This document shows, piece after piece, positions 46,277 through 59,200 of a stretch of DNA of 64,000 nt. Below the pieces are notes generated by a model. It was not told the DNA's origin, ran no database searches, and was given only the letters and a program-made list of their open reading frames with translations. Position numbers and translations under genes: made by a program. Location of the stretch: positions 19,344,854-19,408,853 of the forward strand of contig CP093830.1 in the NCBI GenBank assembly GCA_033063855.1, in the 5' to 3' direction. How positions within the stretch are numbered: position 1 is the stretch's first letter; each line of letters starts with the position of its first letter. Origin of the DNA: Smittia aterrima (lineage: Eukaryota; Arthropoda; Insecta; Diptera; Chironomidae).

Positions 46277-48307
46277 ATGAAGTGGAATTTGAAGCTTCTC
46301 GCATTGCTAGCGATTTTGGCCATCAGTGCCTGCAAGTCAAAGCAAAGTTTAGTTCCGCTCGCTATCAGAGAATATGTCGAGAAACATTTTGTGACAAACG
46401 GGATACAGTTCGAAATAATTTACAACTCGAAAGCGATAAGTTTAGTGGATGAAACTCTCAAAGCGATCAGTGATGTGAAAGGCACTTTAGTCAGAGAAGT
46501 TCAAATTGATGAAAAGGAATCACACTCAATTAAAAATTCGGCAATCCTCATCTTTGATAATTACACAAACTACTTGCAATTCGAGAGGAAAATCGACTAC
46601 AATCAACACGACGCTCATGACTGCAATCTTCTCGTCGTTTGCCCAAACATGTCGACGAGTGAATTCGAGAAAACACCGCGAAATTCCTATACTTTTTTGT
46701 TCCGGTTCAACGCTTTCTATCAACTTTATCAATTTCTGATCGAAGAGCAAGAACAAATTTTCTTGAAAGCCACGTCGCTCTTCACGCCACGAGAATGTTT
46801 TAAGCAACAACTGATCGAAATCAACAAATTCTCAGACACGACATTACAATGGACGACAACGAAATTCTCCATGTCAAAGATTGACAACTTTTATGGATGC
46901 ACGCTCAGCTTTGACTTCATAAGAACTTCGTTCTATGAAAGTGACTTTGGATGGAATATCGACAAAAATAGTTTGAAGGTAACATCGATCAAAAAAAGTG
47001 GATTCTTGTTCTCGTTAGCAGAAGAACTCGCCACGATGCTCAATTTCAAAATCGACATGTGGCTTTACGACCATCAAAAGAAGCTTTATCTGAATTTTCA
47101 AAACAACGATATCTCAACGGCTAAAGAAGTCTTTTTTATGCCGCTCAATATTGATTGGTACTTGAGTGCTAGGCCTATCACGAATTTCTTTTATAGCCAA
47201 AACTGGTTCACCGATCCTGTTCGACACGTTCATTACAAGATCGCGGTTCCTCCGGGAGCATCATTCACGTCAGAAGAAAAATTCATTTTGCCATTTGATG
47301 ACTTGACATGGATTCTTCTCGCTTTGGCTTTTGCAACAGCTTACACTGTCGTCATTGTGGTGAGACTTTCGAGGTCTCATTCGGTCGCTGACTTTGTTCA
47401 TGGCGATAATGTAAAAACTCCTGGATTGAACGTGTACGGAGCTTTTATGGGAATCGGACAGCTCAAAACTCCAATTAGAAATGTTGCGAGGATCCTGCTC
47501 ATGAACTTCATCATCTTCAGCTTGATCATGAGGACCGCCTACCAAGGAGTTTATTTCGAGTTTCTCACAACAGATCCGCATAAGAAACCGATCAGCTCCC
47601 TCGAAGAACTAATTTCAAAGAAATGGCCATTGTACACAACAATATCATACAAGGATATGAATTACTTTAGCTTTGACGTTTTGAACTCGTAAGTTTAATT
47701 GAGAAAAACTTAAATACAATCTAACCTCTCCACCCTGCTCCTGCCTTTAGGTGGTCGCCTTAGGGAGGTTAGAGTGTATAAAGTTTTATTAAAAAACTCT
47801 TGTTTCCTTTATTGCAGCTTCAAAGTGCGTCCTGTGAACGCATCCCAAATGCATTTGTTGATGCATAAAATTCAGAACTCTTCGTTTGAAGGAAGCATCA
47901 TGGAGTTGAATACAAAGTTCGAAGTTTTCAGCAAATATGACAGCAGTAATTTGCAGTTCAATTTCATTGATTTTCCAACGATAACTTTGAATTATGGACT
48001 CGCATTCCGTGAGTTTAGTTTCATGTACCCGTCGTTCAAAGAAATCATCTCAAGATTTATTGAAAGTGGAATTCTTGGAGAATGGGAAAATCGTCTGAAA
48101 CAAGAATTTGAATTAAAAGCAAAGAAACTCAAGAAATCGAATCTTGTTGTATTGACAATGGATCACTTGGCCGTTGGCTTCATAATTTGTCTTTGCATGC
48201 TTTCTCTTTCATTCGTCGCGTTTTTTGCTGAGCTTGCTGTGTTTTGGATTCCGAGGATCATCTGTCGATTCACAAATCATCATCGTCGATCTGTTGTTCC
48301 TGTCTAA
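46277..48307 (+). CDS. Divergent ionotropic receptor, IR-2
   Basis: Exons 46277-47688 (1,412 nt) and 47818-48307 (490 nt) are identical in length to IR-1 and give 633 residues with the same TC/C splice. The signal peptide is MKWNLKLLALLAILAISACK. The channel core is as in IR-1 (VPPGASFTSEEKFILPFDDL, NVARILLMNFIIFSLIMRTA, LAVGFIICLCMLSLSFVAFF). The two proteins differ at scattered positions, for example KKKSHS/EKESHS, FQFIKTSF/FDFIRTSF and KPITQFFYSH/RPITNFFYSQ, so both look maintained. The 129-bp intron is the simpler form. The pair is a recent tandem duplicate, separated by 573 bp, with conserved 5' and 3' flanks. The likely role is a taste or contact-chemosensory channel subunit. Confidence 0.86.
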
Positions 48308-48477
48308 ATTAAATTAATCATTAAATGTTAATATCGATTGTTCTGTCAATATTTTATCAATAAATTTTAAGCATTCATCAAAACTCTAAGAAAGAATCGT
48401 TGTTGTCCAATTTAAAGGTGAAGAGTTTTCTTCCTTCCCCACTCTCTTGTTTTTTCATCGCAGACGATAGCAAACAT

Positions 48478-48613
48478 TTCACTGTTGCAAAGTTGAAAGC
48501 TCAGCAGTCTCCAACGTAGACAGGTATGAGCGATTCTCCTTTCAATCACAGTTCCCATAGTTAAATCATTCGAAAAGCAACTCGCTTACTTCCTTCGTTC
48601 GCTTGCATTTTAA
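48478..48613. repeat. IR-flank repeat, copy 3
   Basis: A close copy of 42309-42447 (TTGCAAAGTTGAAAGCTCAG, GTAGACAGGTATGAGCGATT, CATAGTTAAATC), but with no IR gene to its right. It marks the right boundary of the duplicated block, or the leader of a lost third IR. Confidence 0.6.
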
Positions 48614-51600
48614 ATGAAACGAAGATGGAAAGCTTTTTGTTTTGAGACGAGAAATTAAATTAATACTTTCATTTGTTCTGCTGCTGAGCTTTGTTCATGC
48701 GATCTCATCAAAGAAATTGCGACGGTTGCGAGAGAGAAATCTTCAGTTGCAAAATTTCAATTATAAAAGCAATTGAATAATTATAAAGAATTGTATACAA
48801 TAAAGGAATCACTTGAAGAGAAATTGCGGGGGAGGGAATGATAAAAATGTTAGCACGCTTTGTGCGATACAGTTTAGAGCGGAGAGTCTAAATTATTAAC
48901 GAGACTAAGTCTCGGAAGACCTGTTATGTAGCAGCCGAGCAAGCACTCTCGTTGTTGGATTTGGAAAGTGCTGACAAAACTTCTCCATAATTCTCCTTGG
49001 ATAAGCATTCTTAATTAAAATGTGGCTTGCGAGAGCAAAATACGAGAAGTTTCATCTGCGGCTCGCCTCAAAAACAACGACGACTTTTAATGAGAAGCTC
49101 AGTCAAAATTTCCTCTCTATCTCAGTCATCGCTAGCTTACTATTGCTCGTAAGCAACATTCCGAGGCATCTCCTCAAAGCGCTAAGCCTTTTTTGCTAAA
49201 TGCCATGAGAACATTGTCGGAAGAGAATTCTTATTAAAGAATTTCGGTTTCTTCCGTCTCACTCATTCCACTCACCACTTTCTACCCATTTCTCGGTTGT
49301 TTGGCAAATCGTTGTTACGTTATAATAAATACGCTGACTCAGAAATGTCTTGAGCGTCGATTTCGAGATGAAAAGGATTAACGTTTACTGTCGAGGGATC
49401 TGCCAGATATTATGTCACTCGTTTACTATTAAAGCAAACGCGGTTGTTGCATTTTCCTACTTTATCTCTCAATCGCTTGTCGCAAATCTTCCTTAATGAT
49501 GAGGTTGCTCTACTTTGTCAAGTCTTGAGAGATTCGCGGTGATGTCACGTAACAACCGAAAACAACCCGAGCTTAGCGATGAGATTGTTAAAATTAGAGT
49601 TTCAAATATGCTTTGCTCAGTCAAATATTTCTCGACTTTGATGGTTTGAGAGTCAGTCAACTTTCAAAGAGAATTCATTGAAATCAAAAGTGAAGAAAAT
49701 TCCTTTGAATCGATTAAATTAATCGTAGTTCCTGAGAGATTCTTTGCTTAACTTCCCCAAAAATATTTGGCTGAGGAATAAATTCGTCCCTCCCTTAATC
49801 CCCATCACGATCTGATTATCCGCTCGTAAAGCATTTTCCTATAAAAACGAAGGAAATATTTTTTATGTTGTGCAAGGATTCAGATGCAAATATCCAGAAA
49901 TAACTGTCTTGATGTCGGAGAGATTTCAGTGACAGCGATAACATTCGGAGCATCAGAACAAAAGTGACAAGAGTCGTCGGAATAAAAGAAAGGCAGTCGA
50001 TAAAATTGGCAGATAACCAACAAACACTCGGACAAGAATAACAAGAGCGATGTCGGGCGATGTAGTAAAATTCAAAACCTCAATAAATCAATTTGTAAAT
50101 TGAATTTCAATAAACATGCTTTCTGCATACACAAAGTCTTGTTCACAACTTCACATTTTATCGAAGAATCAATGCGAGAACTTTTTATCTCCACCTCCCT
50201 TCTTTTATTAGATTTCTCTGGGTGTTCACTTGAATGTGTTTGTGTGCTAAAAGTGCATGTTCGGTATACACTAAGTGTTATTCTACTGCAAGCAATCGTC
50301 TTCATGCCTCAACTTCCACGCAAACATAGCTCTCCTCCTCGTCTCCAGAAACTGTTTACTTTCTCAAGCAAAATACATTGAAGAGCATCAGAAAGCAAAC
50401 ACAACATGCTTTTTGGAAGTTGGTTTGTGTGGAATTCTCAATTCAGTTTGCTATGTCGTTTCGTTTCGAAATGCTTGAAAACAAAAGCTGAAAAGTTCTC
50501 TCGAAGAAGCTCTCGGGTTAAAGAATATTTACGGAATGGAAATAACGCGATGGCGGGGAAAGTTAAAAAGCAAACATAAATTTTGAAATATTTTCTTTTT
50601 TAATTTACCAATTTTTTCCTCGCCAAACTCTTGCCGTGCATCCGCTCGCTCGCTCGTGTGGTGGCCTCGAGTACAAGCTTTGAAATATGAAGCGGAGATA
50701 ATGAAATATATTTTTCGTTATTATTTGCCTTTTTCCTTTTCCTCTTTGCTTCTTCGCTACTGCCCAATTCGAACCACTATTGTGCTTTCCATAGAATCAT
50801 CATATAATATTTAGTTAAACCCCGCTCATTTGCGGAGCCTTCGCCTCCCCTCGTCCCATCGCTTTCAATGTTTGTTTGCTCTTTTTTACGATGGTTAGTT
50901 TTTCTTTCCCATCGGCAATGAAATTGAATCAAAGGAAGAATCCTTGTTCATAATTTTTCTGTTTACGGAACGACTTCCACTTTCGCCCCCCTTCGGGTAG
51001 CCCTAACAGCGTCTTTCCGAGTGTGTACCAATTATTTGAGTATCAACGATATCTTTCCTTATCGTCATGTTTTGCACCATGAGAACTATAAAAGACGATG
51101 TTATGTGAAGTTGAAGAGCAAGACCCGAACAATCTTTACCCCTACCACCTCCCGCCCTCTCAACTCAAAGCAAAGAAAAGACGAAAAAAAGAGAGAGACA
51201 AATTTATTCATTTGATGTGTGCGTCTGTTTGGCCAATTCACAATCCAGCTCCATTATCATCATCATCATTGTCGTCTTCGTTGTCGTCATAGGTTGAACG
51301 CTGAGAATCCTTTTCGGTGATAAAGCGCTTAGCATTTTTCACAATTCTCAACATAATTTCCTTCATCCGCCTTGCCTTCGTCATTTGTTTCGACGGATAT
51401 GACAGGAATTTTCCTCATCGTTCATTCTTTCACCGCTCGTTCGTTAGCTCTCTCTCTCCGCTCGTAAGACGGAATGTTTGTTTTCCTCGAGACGACGAAA
51501 GGAAAACTGTTAAACGTGACCTCAACGAAAATCGTTGCCCACTTCTCCAAAAGTCTCTTTCTCTCTTTTCACTTCAAACGATGTGTAACATAAACTCATG

Positions 51601-54513
51601 AATTTATGTCCCTGCACATTCACATTTGTTCCATTTCAAATTTATAACAATAAAAAGATGACAAGAAATTGTCCGCACATATATTTGGTTAGAAGAATCT
51701 TCCTTGCTCTCTCTGTGCTGTCCTGTCTCTTGTGTCTTTGGTCTCAGCCACTGATGCTCGCCCCATGCAACTGAAAGGCAAGCCAGCCCGATTCAAATAA
51801 AAAAAACGTCGACACAGCATGCTCTCTCTTACAAGCTTTTGTGACATAATTTGAAAGGTCTTTATTTCGTAAATATTTGCGATCTTTCTTTGACTGGTGC
51901 TTTTGCTGGTCGCCCTCATGTAAGATCCTTTGGTAATGGGATGCCCGAATAAATTTTCCTTTACCTGCTTGGCCTTTTGTATGATTTCCCATAAAATCTC
52001 ATAGAAAATTTTCAGCAGAAAGCTAACCGGATAAACAATTTGTCATAAATAAATGTGAATGCCGGCGTACCTTTCTCTTAAATTAAATTCGCCAAAAAGC
52101 ATGCATGCCAAAATAGGATTCCTTGTTGTTATTCTTCTCCACCATCCGGAAACTGCGAAGTGCTTGCAAAATGGTTGAGATATTTCATTCGCCTATCTAA
52201 TTTAACCTTAAAAAAAATGGAGATTTCTAAGAATCATAATGGAATAATAAATTGGGAGGCCTTGTACGTTCATCCAATCTAAATTTCAGCAAAAGCTGCT
52301 ATCTGTCGGCTCACGTTCCTCTCTCTCTCTCTCACTCACTTCCTCTCCCTTCTGTGCATCGTTTAATATTCGATAAAAGTGCCGGATTAATGTTTAGAAA
52401 TATATTCGTAGAGAGAGACAGAGAGAGAGAGAGAGGATAAAGCCAGTGAGATATATAGATAATGATAGATGATAATCACAAAGCAGAGCTTTCAACAATT
52501 AAAAGATTAATGAGCTTTATGCAGACATTAGTCACAAAGCGAGGCACTCGAGAGAGTCTTTAAATTATCATTTAAAGAGTGCATGGCATTTCCCCCATAT
52601 TTGCTGAAAATAATGTAGTCTCTGTGGTTTGCATCACACATTTCCATTTAATGAAAGGGCGGACTGGGTGAAGTGGAAAAAAATAATCACAATAATGATA
52701 AGCTTTCATGAGCCATTTGAGGTTGCATTTCATCGTCATCGGAGATGGACGTGGAGTGAATGTTTTTTTTTATTTAACAAAAAAACTTCATAAAATAAAA
52801 CTTTTAATTAAATCTGCTTTATTAATTTCCCCTTTTGAAATGAAATCTGATAAAAATAAGCAAATGGAATCATAAATTTTTAAAGGGCTGCGATATATCA
52901 AAATTAATTACCTTTCTCGATTGAGGTCGGAGTGCATGAATGATGCTCATTCGAGAGCTCTCGATAAGCTCGAAAACTATTCTTGTAGGCAACGTTGAAT
53001 AATTACAACCATAAAATCATTATCGAGATGTTAATTTAGCTTTTCCGGCAATTGCCTCAAACTTTCTCTTCTGCAATCTACCGCACACTCGACATGTTCA
53101 TTCGATTGCACTGGAAATTTACATATCAGAGTCCATTGGGAATGAACTAGACTTCAAGGGTGGAGGAATCCATTCAATTAAATTTGTGATTAAATCAATT
53201 CCGACTTGCTCAGTTCTTAGTTCACTTGAGGGCCACTTGCTGCTTTGAAATATTTGCCTTAAGCCACTTACATGAAACCAACTCTGATCAACAAACATTT
53301 CCTCAAAGAAGTTGAGAAGGAAAAACTTTGAGACGTGCAAGTTTGCAGAATAATTTTATTACCTCTCCATTTGAGCTCTCTCTCTCTCTCTCCTCGTATG
53401 CTCAAAGGATCCGTCATAACTGCGAGATTTTTTTGTAACACTCCATTTTCTCCTTTCGCATTGCTTGATGCCTACAAATGTGCTTTATATTCAAATCTTT
53501 TTCCGACGAAAATGTGGATAAAATGTATCTCATCCGCACACATAATCACAATTGTTTTTTTTTTGCTCTCGCTTGAGATTATAAATTTTTTTTGGAAGGC
53601 ACAACAGAGGAAAGCTGCAGAAGCTTTTGATTTATCGAAATTTCATTGATTTTTCGTTAATATTTCTCCTTTTTTATGTGTTATGCTTGTCTGTCTCCCT
53701 CGGCGCCCTCCGGAACCGCTGAAGAGGAATAAATTATTTTTTGATTGCATATTTAAAACACCTCCTTGCGGAATAAAACTCACTTCTCATCGCATAATCC
53801 AATCACCGATTGTCAATCTTTCAATTTCGTATTCTCGCCATCAATTTTTCCGTGAGCCGATTATGAAATGAGAGTGAGGCCGATGCTACAAACTATTCGA
53901 AATATTTTGATAATGTAATCAAAACAGAGGAAGAGAAAAAAAAAGAAATGAAAAGGGAGAGAAAAAAAAGTTTTTTCATGCCGAAATAACAGAAAAGGGC
54001 AACCCGAAGCATTCACAAGCTGAACCGTCCGTAAAACGACTCTATTAAAGTCATTCCACAACTTGCTGCTTTATTTGAGCGTGAAAAACTCTATCCCAAC
54101 ATGTAAAACGTAATGCGTTGATGATATCGTTCTGGAAATTATGTAGCCATGGCTCATGATTCTTTTCCGCTGTTTGAGCGCCGAGCATAAATATGATAAT
54201 TACGCGCTGTTTTAACATAGTCAACTTTTTTGCATCCTTCTTCCTCCTCTCGCGTAATATTTCAATGGCTTTATATTTCGGAGAATCAAAAAGCATTCAA
54301 AAGGAACAAAATTGTATAAATATGAAATATGCTGGAGCGACTGGAAGTGCGGAAAATATGTAAATTTGTAAACTCGCTGTTTTTTGCATGCATGGAAAAT
54401 GAAATAGCAGCGCGGCTAGTCATAGGTGGTGGGAGGGAGTAGGAAACATGGTGCATTTTATTTCATCATGCTTTTTCATCCAGTGGTTTATCCACAACAC
54501 GATGTTGCGAACG
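48614..54513. other. Non-coding region, no recognisable gene
   Basis: About 5.9 kb. GA/CT-rich microsatellites occur (52318-52340, 52415-52435, 53378-53395), along with short trinucleotide stretches (51257-51285, CATCATCATTG/CGTTGTCGTC). Frames of up to about 100 codons on both strands show no domain. It could be intergenic DNA or long intron. Confidence 0.5.
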
Positions 54514-56289
54514 GGATTGGGTACCAGCCAGGGAAGTTTTAGCCAGGGAATTTGGCTCAAATTTGAGCCAATGGCTCAATTTTAGCTCAAATTTGGCTCA
54601 AACTGGCTCAAAACTAGCTCAATTTAGCTCAAACTAGCTCAAATTTTGCTCAAACTAGCTCAAATTTAGCTCAAACTGGCTCAAATTTAGCTCAAATTCC
54701 CTGGCTGGTACCTTTTATTTTGAGCCAAGTTTGAGCTAAATTTGAGCAAAAAACCAAGAACGGGAAGGAATAAATTATTTTCTACGAGGCATACACAAAA
54801 TGAAAATATTTGAGTTAATTAGCTTTAAACAGGTTGCAGAATATTAATAGCTCAATTGGTTCAATCACTTTGATTTTTCAAAGGTACCAAGTCGTCGGGA
54901 AAAAAATAAATGGCTCCGAACTTTTTTTGCATGATGATTTACTACTATTTTTGATAGGGATCTACGCAACAACGAATCACCGCAAATCTTATATCTCTTT
55001 TTAGTAATGAAGTTACATTCAAAACAAGTCCTAAAAACTTATTTGTTGAATATAATCGTGAAGGGTGGACCCTTCAGCGTCTTGGCAAAGCTTTTGGTGG
55101 AGGTCGGATCAAAATGGTCATCACTCAAGAAAACATTGACATAGTACGCGACCTAATCATCGAAAACAGACGTGTGACCTATGGAGGCTTGTATGAGATG
55201 TATGTTTTCGCTGAGAGCCGCATAATTTTTGAACGAGCAAAAAGCTGCTCTCACAGCTGGAAGCCGGAAATTTCTCAAACGATTCGACATTAGATATTAA
55301 AATCTCGACATTAACAACGTCAATAGTGATAAATAAATCATAAATTATACAAATGATCTTTATTGCAAAGCACAGTCAATTGGTTGGTCGTTCTAAACTA
55401 AGCTGAAGCCAACAAAAGCTACAAGCTCTCGAAACTCATCGAAAAAGTGATCGTCTCGTTTGAAGTCAAATCTGCTCACACTACAACAATTTGTATTGAA
55501 TATAGTAAAACTGTTATTGCATATGATAAATATTGATTGGTTTGTCAGAAGTCAACCCGTAACTCCAGAAAAGTGTTCATAACCGAAGTAACATCCCCAT
55601 TTTGAAATTTCAAGACTTTGTCCAGCTCGAGGAAGAATCGATCTTTTGAGCAGGCCTAATACTGTAATTTTCATAAAGCATGAGCTGTGATCCAAAAGTA
55701 TTTAACGTTCACAAGAATCATTCAATAAAATATAAAATCAAAGTAAATAATAATTAGCTCATCATTTAAAGTAGTTTCTTCTATTCCGGATGGTTATAGT
55801 GTATGGCGAATACATTCTAGTTAACAGTTTTCTGATATGAATTAAAAAAGATAGTCATTTTTATTCGCTTTTAAATCATTTAAATAAAACTGCTTACCAA
55901 GCTAGTGTTAGATGTTAGGTCTCACGCGTATTTGACTAAGTCTGGTAAAGTTTTCTCAGTGATGTCAATTTATTTTGACTCAAATTTAGCTCAATATTTG
56001 ACTCAAAATTTGACTCAAAATTTAGCTCAAAATTAAGGGTACCAGCCAGGGAAATTTAGCTCAAAATTTAGTTCAAATTTTAGCTCAAGTTTGGCTCAAA
56101 ATTTGATCCAGATTTTTTTTTGGCTCAAAATTGTATCAAATTTGGATCAAATTTAGCTCAATTGAGCTGTTAGCTCAAAATTGGCTCAAATTTGAGCCAA
56201 ATTTGGCTCAATTGAGCTATTAGCTCAAATTTGGCTCAAATTTGAGCCAAATTCCCTGGCTAAAACTTCCCGGGCTGGTACCCGGACTC
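54514..56289. mobile_element. 1.78-kb element with GGGTACCAGCC inverted ends
   Basis: Flanked by (G)TTGCGAACG at 54504-54513 and 56290-56299, a 9-10 bp target duplication. Terminal inverted repeats of at least 50 bp begin GGGTACCAGCC.GGGAAGTTTT and continue AGCCAGGGAATTTGGCTCAA. Each end is itself foldback: 54520-54712 and 56038-56284 both start and finish with the GGTACC/CCCTGGCT motif. They are filled with irregular AGCTCAAATTTGGCTCAAAC arrays. The middle holds a mariner-like fragment and other DNA. It may be one Mutator-like element or two related MITEs framing a captured segment. Confidence 0.65.
55050..55292 (+). pseudogene. Mariner-like transposase fragment
   Basis: One frame reads EYNREGWTLQRLGKAFGGGR, then IKMVITQENIDIVRDLIIEN, then RRVTYGGLYEM. 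It resembles the N-terminal part of mariner transposases or SETMAR-like proteins (ENIxxVRxLIxxxRRVTY). The frame ends at about 55292, and the catalytic D,D(34)D region was not found. It is a degenerate piece carried inside the 54.5-kb element. Confidence 0.5.
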
Positions 56290-56299
56290 GTTGCGAACG

Positions 56300-59200
56300 A
56301 CGTATGAAGGGTGGGAGAGAAAGGAGCCTTTGCTGTTAAAAAACAATTCATTTGTCTGCAAATAAACTGATTTCATTCAGCTGTGCATGCGGGAGCGGCT
56401 GAAGAGCGAAGCTTTTAAAAAAATGTTGTTGATTTATTCATAATACCTTCGATTAATTTGATATTTCAATGAGCGCGTGAGAAACGAGCTTTACATCTCA
56501 AGAGTGGTGGAGAAACCGAGCTCAAGCATATGCTGCAAATCGTTGCAATAAATTTTACTAGATCTACTTATTCAATTTGCAGGCCGAAAATTTTGAGCTG
56601 TAATTTTATGGAAATTCAATGTTCTGAGATGTTAAACACTTTTGTTGTGCAAAACGTAATTGAATTCGTTATCTCGTTATACATTTGAATAATCAGATTT
56701 CTGTGGTTGAAACTCAGTCATGAATGAATGAGTGAACGAGTGTTTCAAATAATGAAACATGATCAATGATAATTTTCAATGATAAAGCAGAAATTTTGCG
56801 GAAGACTAGAAAATTGCTTTCCCATCGCTTTGCTTATAAATCATGTTACATAATAGTGGACATGGAAAGTCCATTTAACTCGCATCCGACGTCACTCTCA
56901 GATGGCTCCAGGGATGCTCCACTTATTGATTTATTTCCCATGCTTTCAAGATTGCCCTTTTGTTCTTCCAACTAGGCCCGGAGATATATTTCATGCTTTT
57001 CGAACAACTTTGTTGACATTTTTAATTGATTAGCGTTAGCTTTATGTTTATTTTTCACTCACTCGTCCCAAAGTCCACTCGTCGACGACGATCCCTTTCC
57101 AACGATAGTAATTAAAGAGCTATCAGATGCTATGAATCTAAATTGATTACAGTAAAAACAGAACAACAATATTTTATCTCATCATTTCGCTAGAAACTTT
57201 ATTGCTCTCGTGTTCTCCACAAGGAGTTGTCCTATTAAATGTCGTAAATTTATCGTCATTACTTTCTCGAATGGCACTTGGAGATGTGACGACAACATGT
57301 GAGCGACGAGTCAATTCCCTTCATCGAGTCAAGTTAATTTCGAATCGATGAGAGAGAAGATGAACATCGCGCGAGTAAAGGAATCGCGAGGATTAATGCG
57401 GTTTATGTCTTTTAAAACATTATTCAATTGAATTCACCTGTCACTTAATGTGATTGGAATGAAAAACTGTTGCGTTTTTTTCTTCATTGCTTTACACATT
57501 CAATTCGTTCAGTTCCAACGATCGAAGGCGCTCGATGTAAATAAACGTCATTGGAATGATTTCCAATTTTCTTTTCCCGCGTGTAATGCTTTCCCGCGCT
57601 TTCTAACAACTTTCCACAAACAATGACAATGACAAGCGCATGTGCTGATTGTCGTCGATTAGTTTGTGAAGACGAACAGCACGACTAGCTCACGTCACTT
57701 TAAATTTAAAATAATCAACGATAACAAATCGCTCTATGAGACTTAAAATCTCTCCAGACATGTTCAACAGCAGCTCCTTTCCAATTTGTAGTTGGAAGAT
57801 TAAGATGGGAAAGGATTTGTAAGCTCATTGAGAAATGAGAGTGCGATCTGCATAAACATTCGAATCCCTGATAGTTCAGAATCGTTGCTGGAGCTCAAAA
57901 AACACTTTAAACACGTAACTATGGATACAGGAGTCAAGTTAATTTTATTGAGCTTCGACACACGTAAGCTGATATTGTTGCCGCGGCTACGACCAATATA
58001 ATTCTTTTTTTTTGTGCAATCCGTAACTCAGAAAGCATTATCAGGCTCGATGATTGTTTCTCAATGAGATTCTTTTTTTTTTGCCATCAAGAGGCTTATT
58101 GTTCACCATCTCAACGAATAAATAAATCCATTCGAGTATGGAAATTCTGGTCGATGCCATAAATCGAGACTTATTTTGATTCATGAAGCGAGGCGAGTTG
58201 AGAGCGTTTAGGCTGAAAAACTGTCACATTCACTTAATTATTATTCGAGAGCTCCGAAAGTTTTGCTCGGGGAAGTTTCTTGGCTCGAGTCGATAGTAAA
58301 CTCGCTGAGTGCTTGGGCATGTTGGCTTCGGAAATAATTTATATCAAGTGAAATTTTCAATTTAAAATGTAAATTCTGCTCTCATAATTGAATTTAATGT
58401 TTTGCTTGCTTCAACACGAAACTTTCCGAAAATCTAATGATGAATACGTCAAATGTGTAAAACTGAGATAACCGGAGGAGGAGATGAGGCGGGAAAATCA
58501 CAATAACGAACGATTAATCAACTGTGACAGCCTCAATAAAGCTTACTGCTTAAAAGAGTCTCTGCAACCCTTTTTCCACCATCCGAGCGCTCGATTGAAA
58601 CTCTTTTTCTCGCACTGGAGAGAAGAGCAGACGAAGAACGAAAAATGAAATTATTTTTGGATATAATTAAAAAATTATAAAACAACAAGTCATCCAACCA
58701 AAGTCGCTCGCTCTCTCTGTGTACTTAAGCGATCTAATCTGAGGAAGCTTTCCTAATGAGGGTTGAAATGAGCTAAAGCAGAAAAACTGCTTCGCTCTCT
58801 GTTTTGGTCTATTTGCAATCTATTCAGTCATTTCCTGTGAAATAACAAATAATTTTTAGAGGAAAACTTGCCTGAAAGTGATTTCTTCGAGTGAGTGAGA
58901 GAGAGAGCGAGAGAAATGCGATTGGATTCTTTTCAATCAGCACAACACAATTGGCTAAGGAAGAGAAGAAAATTGATTGGTTTGCTTCATTTTTTTTCCT
59001 CGTTGATATATAAATAGCAAAACGCCCGAGTTCTCCTCCAAGCGAAGGGAACAATCGATCGACGATGGGTTCGATTTTAATTGCGCAAAGTTAATTTCGA
59101 TTATTCGCGTTTAGTAACAATTATCAACTTAATCTAACGATAAATCACTGTAATGATGTTGTGTGGAAATAAATTTCATTCTCGTGAGTTTATTGATTTC

